Source of the DNA: Thinopyrum elongatum
Lineage: Eukaryota; Streptophyta; Magnoliopsida; Poales; Poaceae
Direction of reading: 5' to 3'
DNA: 64,000 nt
NCBI GenBank assembly: GCA_011799875.1
Contig: CM022298.1
Coordinates: 190,300,423-190,364,422, forward strand
Under the pieces are notes generated by a model that did not search any database, had not been told where the DNA came from, and saw only the letters and a list, made by a program, of their open reading frames with translations. The translations under genes were made by a program, and so were the position numbers. Below, piece after piece: positions 63,875 to 64,000 of the stretch (position 1 is the stretch's first letter; every line of letters begins with the position of its first letter).

Positions 63875-64000
63875 GGCCCTGTTTGGATCCATGGATTAGA
63901 GTTAGTTTGAGCTAGTTGGGGCTCAAATAGCCCTAAAGTATCCAAACATGAGGATTAAATTGGAGCAAGTTGCATCTAACCCACCAAAAAAAACATCCCA
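63875..64000. mobile_element. MITE-like sequence cut by the window end
   Basis: GGCCCTGTTTGGATCCATGG is a common start of small grass DNA transposons (PIF/Harbinger-like or hAT-like). An internal inverted pair (GTTTGGATCC / GTATCCAAAC) supports a foldback. The right end lies outside the window, so the class is not certain. Confidence 0.35.

Overview
This window is repeat-dense grass DNA and reads like intergenic heterochromatin of a Triticeae genome (wheat, Aegilops or barley type). That assignment is inference. It rests on a Stowaway MITE with ends of the 'CTCCNTCCGTCCCAAAAT' type, very long nested LTR retrotransposons with Triticeae-style LTR termini, and two CACTA-type elements. I found no convincing single-copy host protein-coding gene, no rRNA or tRNA gene, and no prokaryotic feature. 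Almost everything from 1 to about 59.5 kb is transposon. The last 4.5 kb (59.5-64 kb) may be low-copy DNA with one weak candidate transcription unit.

Layout. (1) 1 to about 8,988: Gypsy-A, minus strand, Tat-like, cut by the left window edge. It has an opposite-strand gene relic, a 71-bp hairpin minisatellite, a decayed gag-pol frame and its 5' LTR. (2) 9,112-37,892: Gypsy-B, plus strand, with LTRs at 9,112-9,577 and 37,417-37,892 and 5-bp target duplications. It holds a nested Copia element with 1.67-kb LTRs. That Copia copy is partly duplicated together with 1.27 kb of Gypsy-B, so a solo LTR (14,185-15,853) precedes an extra Gypsy-B integrase segment. A truncated Copia LTR then carries a 10.4-kb CACTA element (17,903-28,346). 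The RT-less Copia body, its 5' LTR, a second integrase copy and the Gypsy-B 3' region with a decayed opposite-strand gene follow. (3) About 37,898-43,143: Gypsy-C, minus strand, the host into which Gypsy-B jumped; gag-protease is largely open and RT is a remnant. (4) 43,149-44,251: part of an older LTR. (5) 44,340-52,515: a solo LTR split 16 bp from its end by Gypsy-D (44,356-51,636), a structurally intact but gag-pol-less element with an unassigned, decayed reading frame. (6) 53,046 to about 59.5 kb: a second CACTA-like element on the minus strand with a multi-exon TnpA-like gene and internal duplications; a Stowaway MITE sits in an intron. (7) 59.5-64 kb: AT-rich then CT-rich DNA, a candidate promoter with splice-like signals and hairpins, and MITE-like sequence at the right edge.

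The order of events can be read from the nesting: old LTR, then Gypsy-C, then Gypsy-B, then Copia, then a tandem duplication with solo-LTR formation; CACTA-1 lies inside the Copia LTR. Premature stops are mostly explicable as C-to-T changes (CAG, CAA or CGA to stop), as expected for methylated, silenced transposons. The most distinctive signals are the duplication/solo-LTR history inside Gypsy-B, the long foldback in CACTA-1, the 71-bp hairpin array, and the unassigned frame of Gypsy-D with a second relic of the same family nearby. I did not see a clear new defence, metabolic or signalling system.
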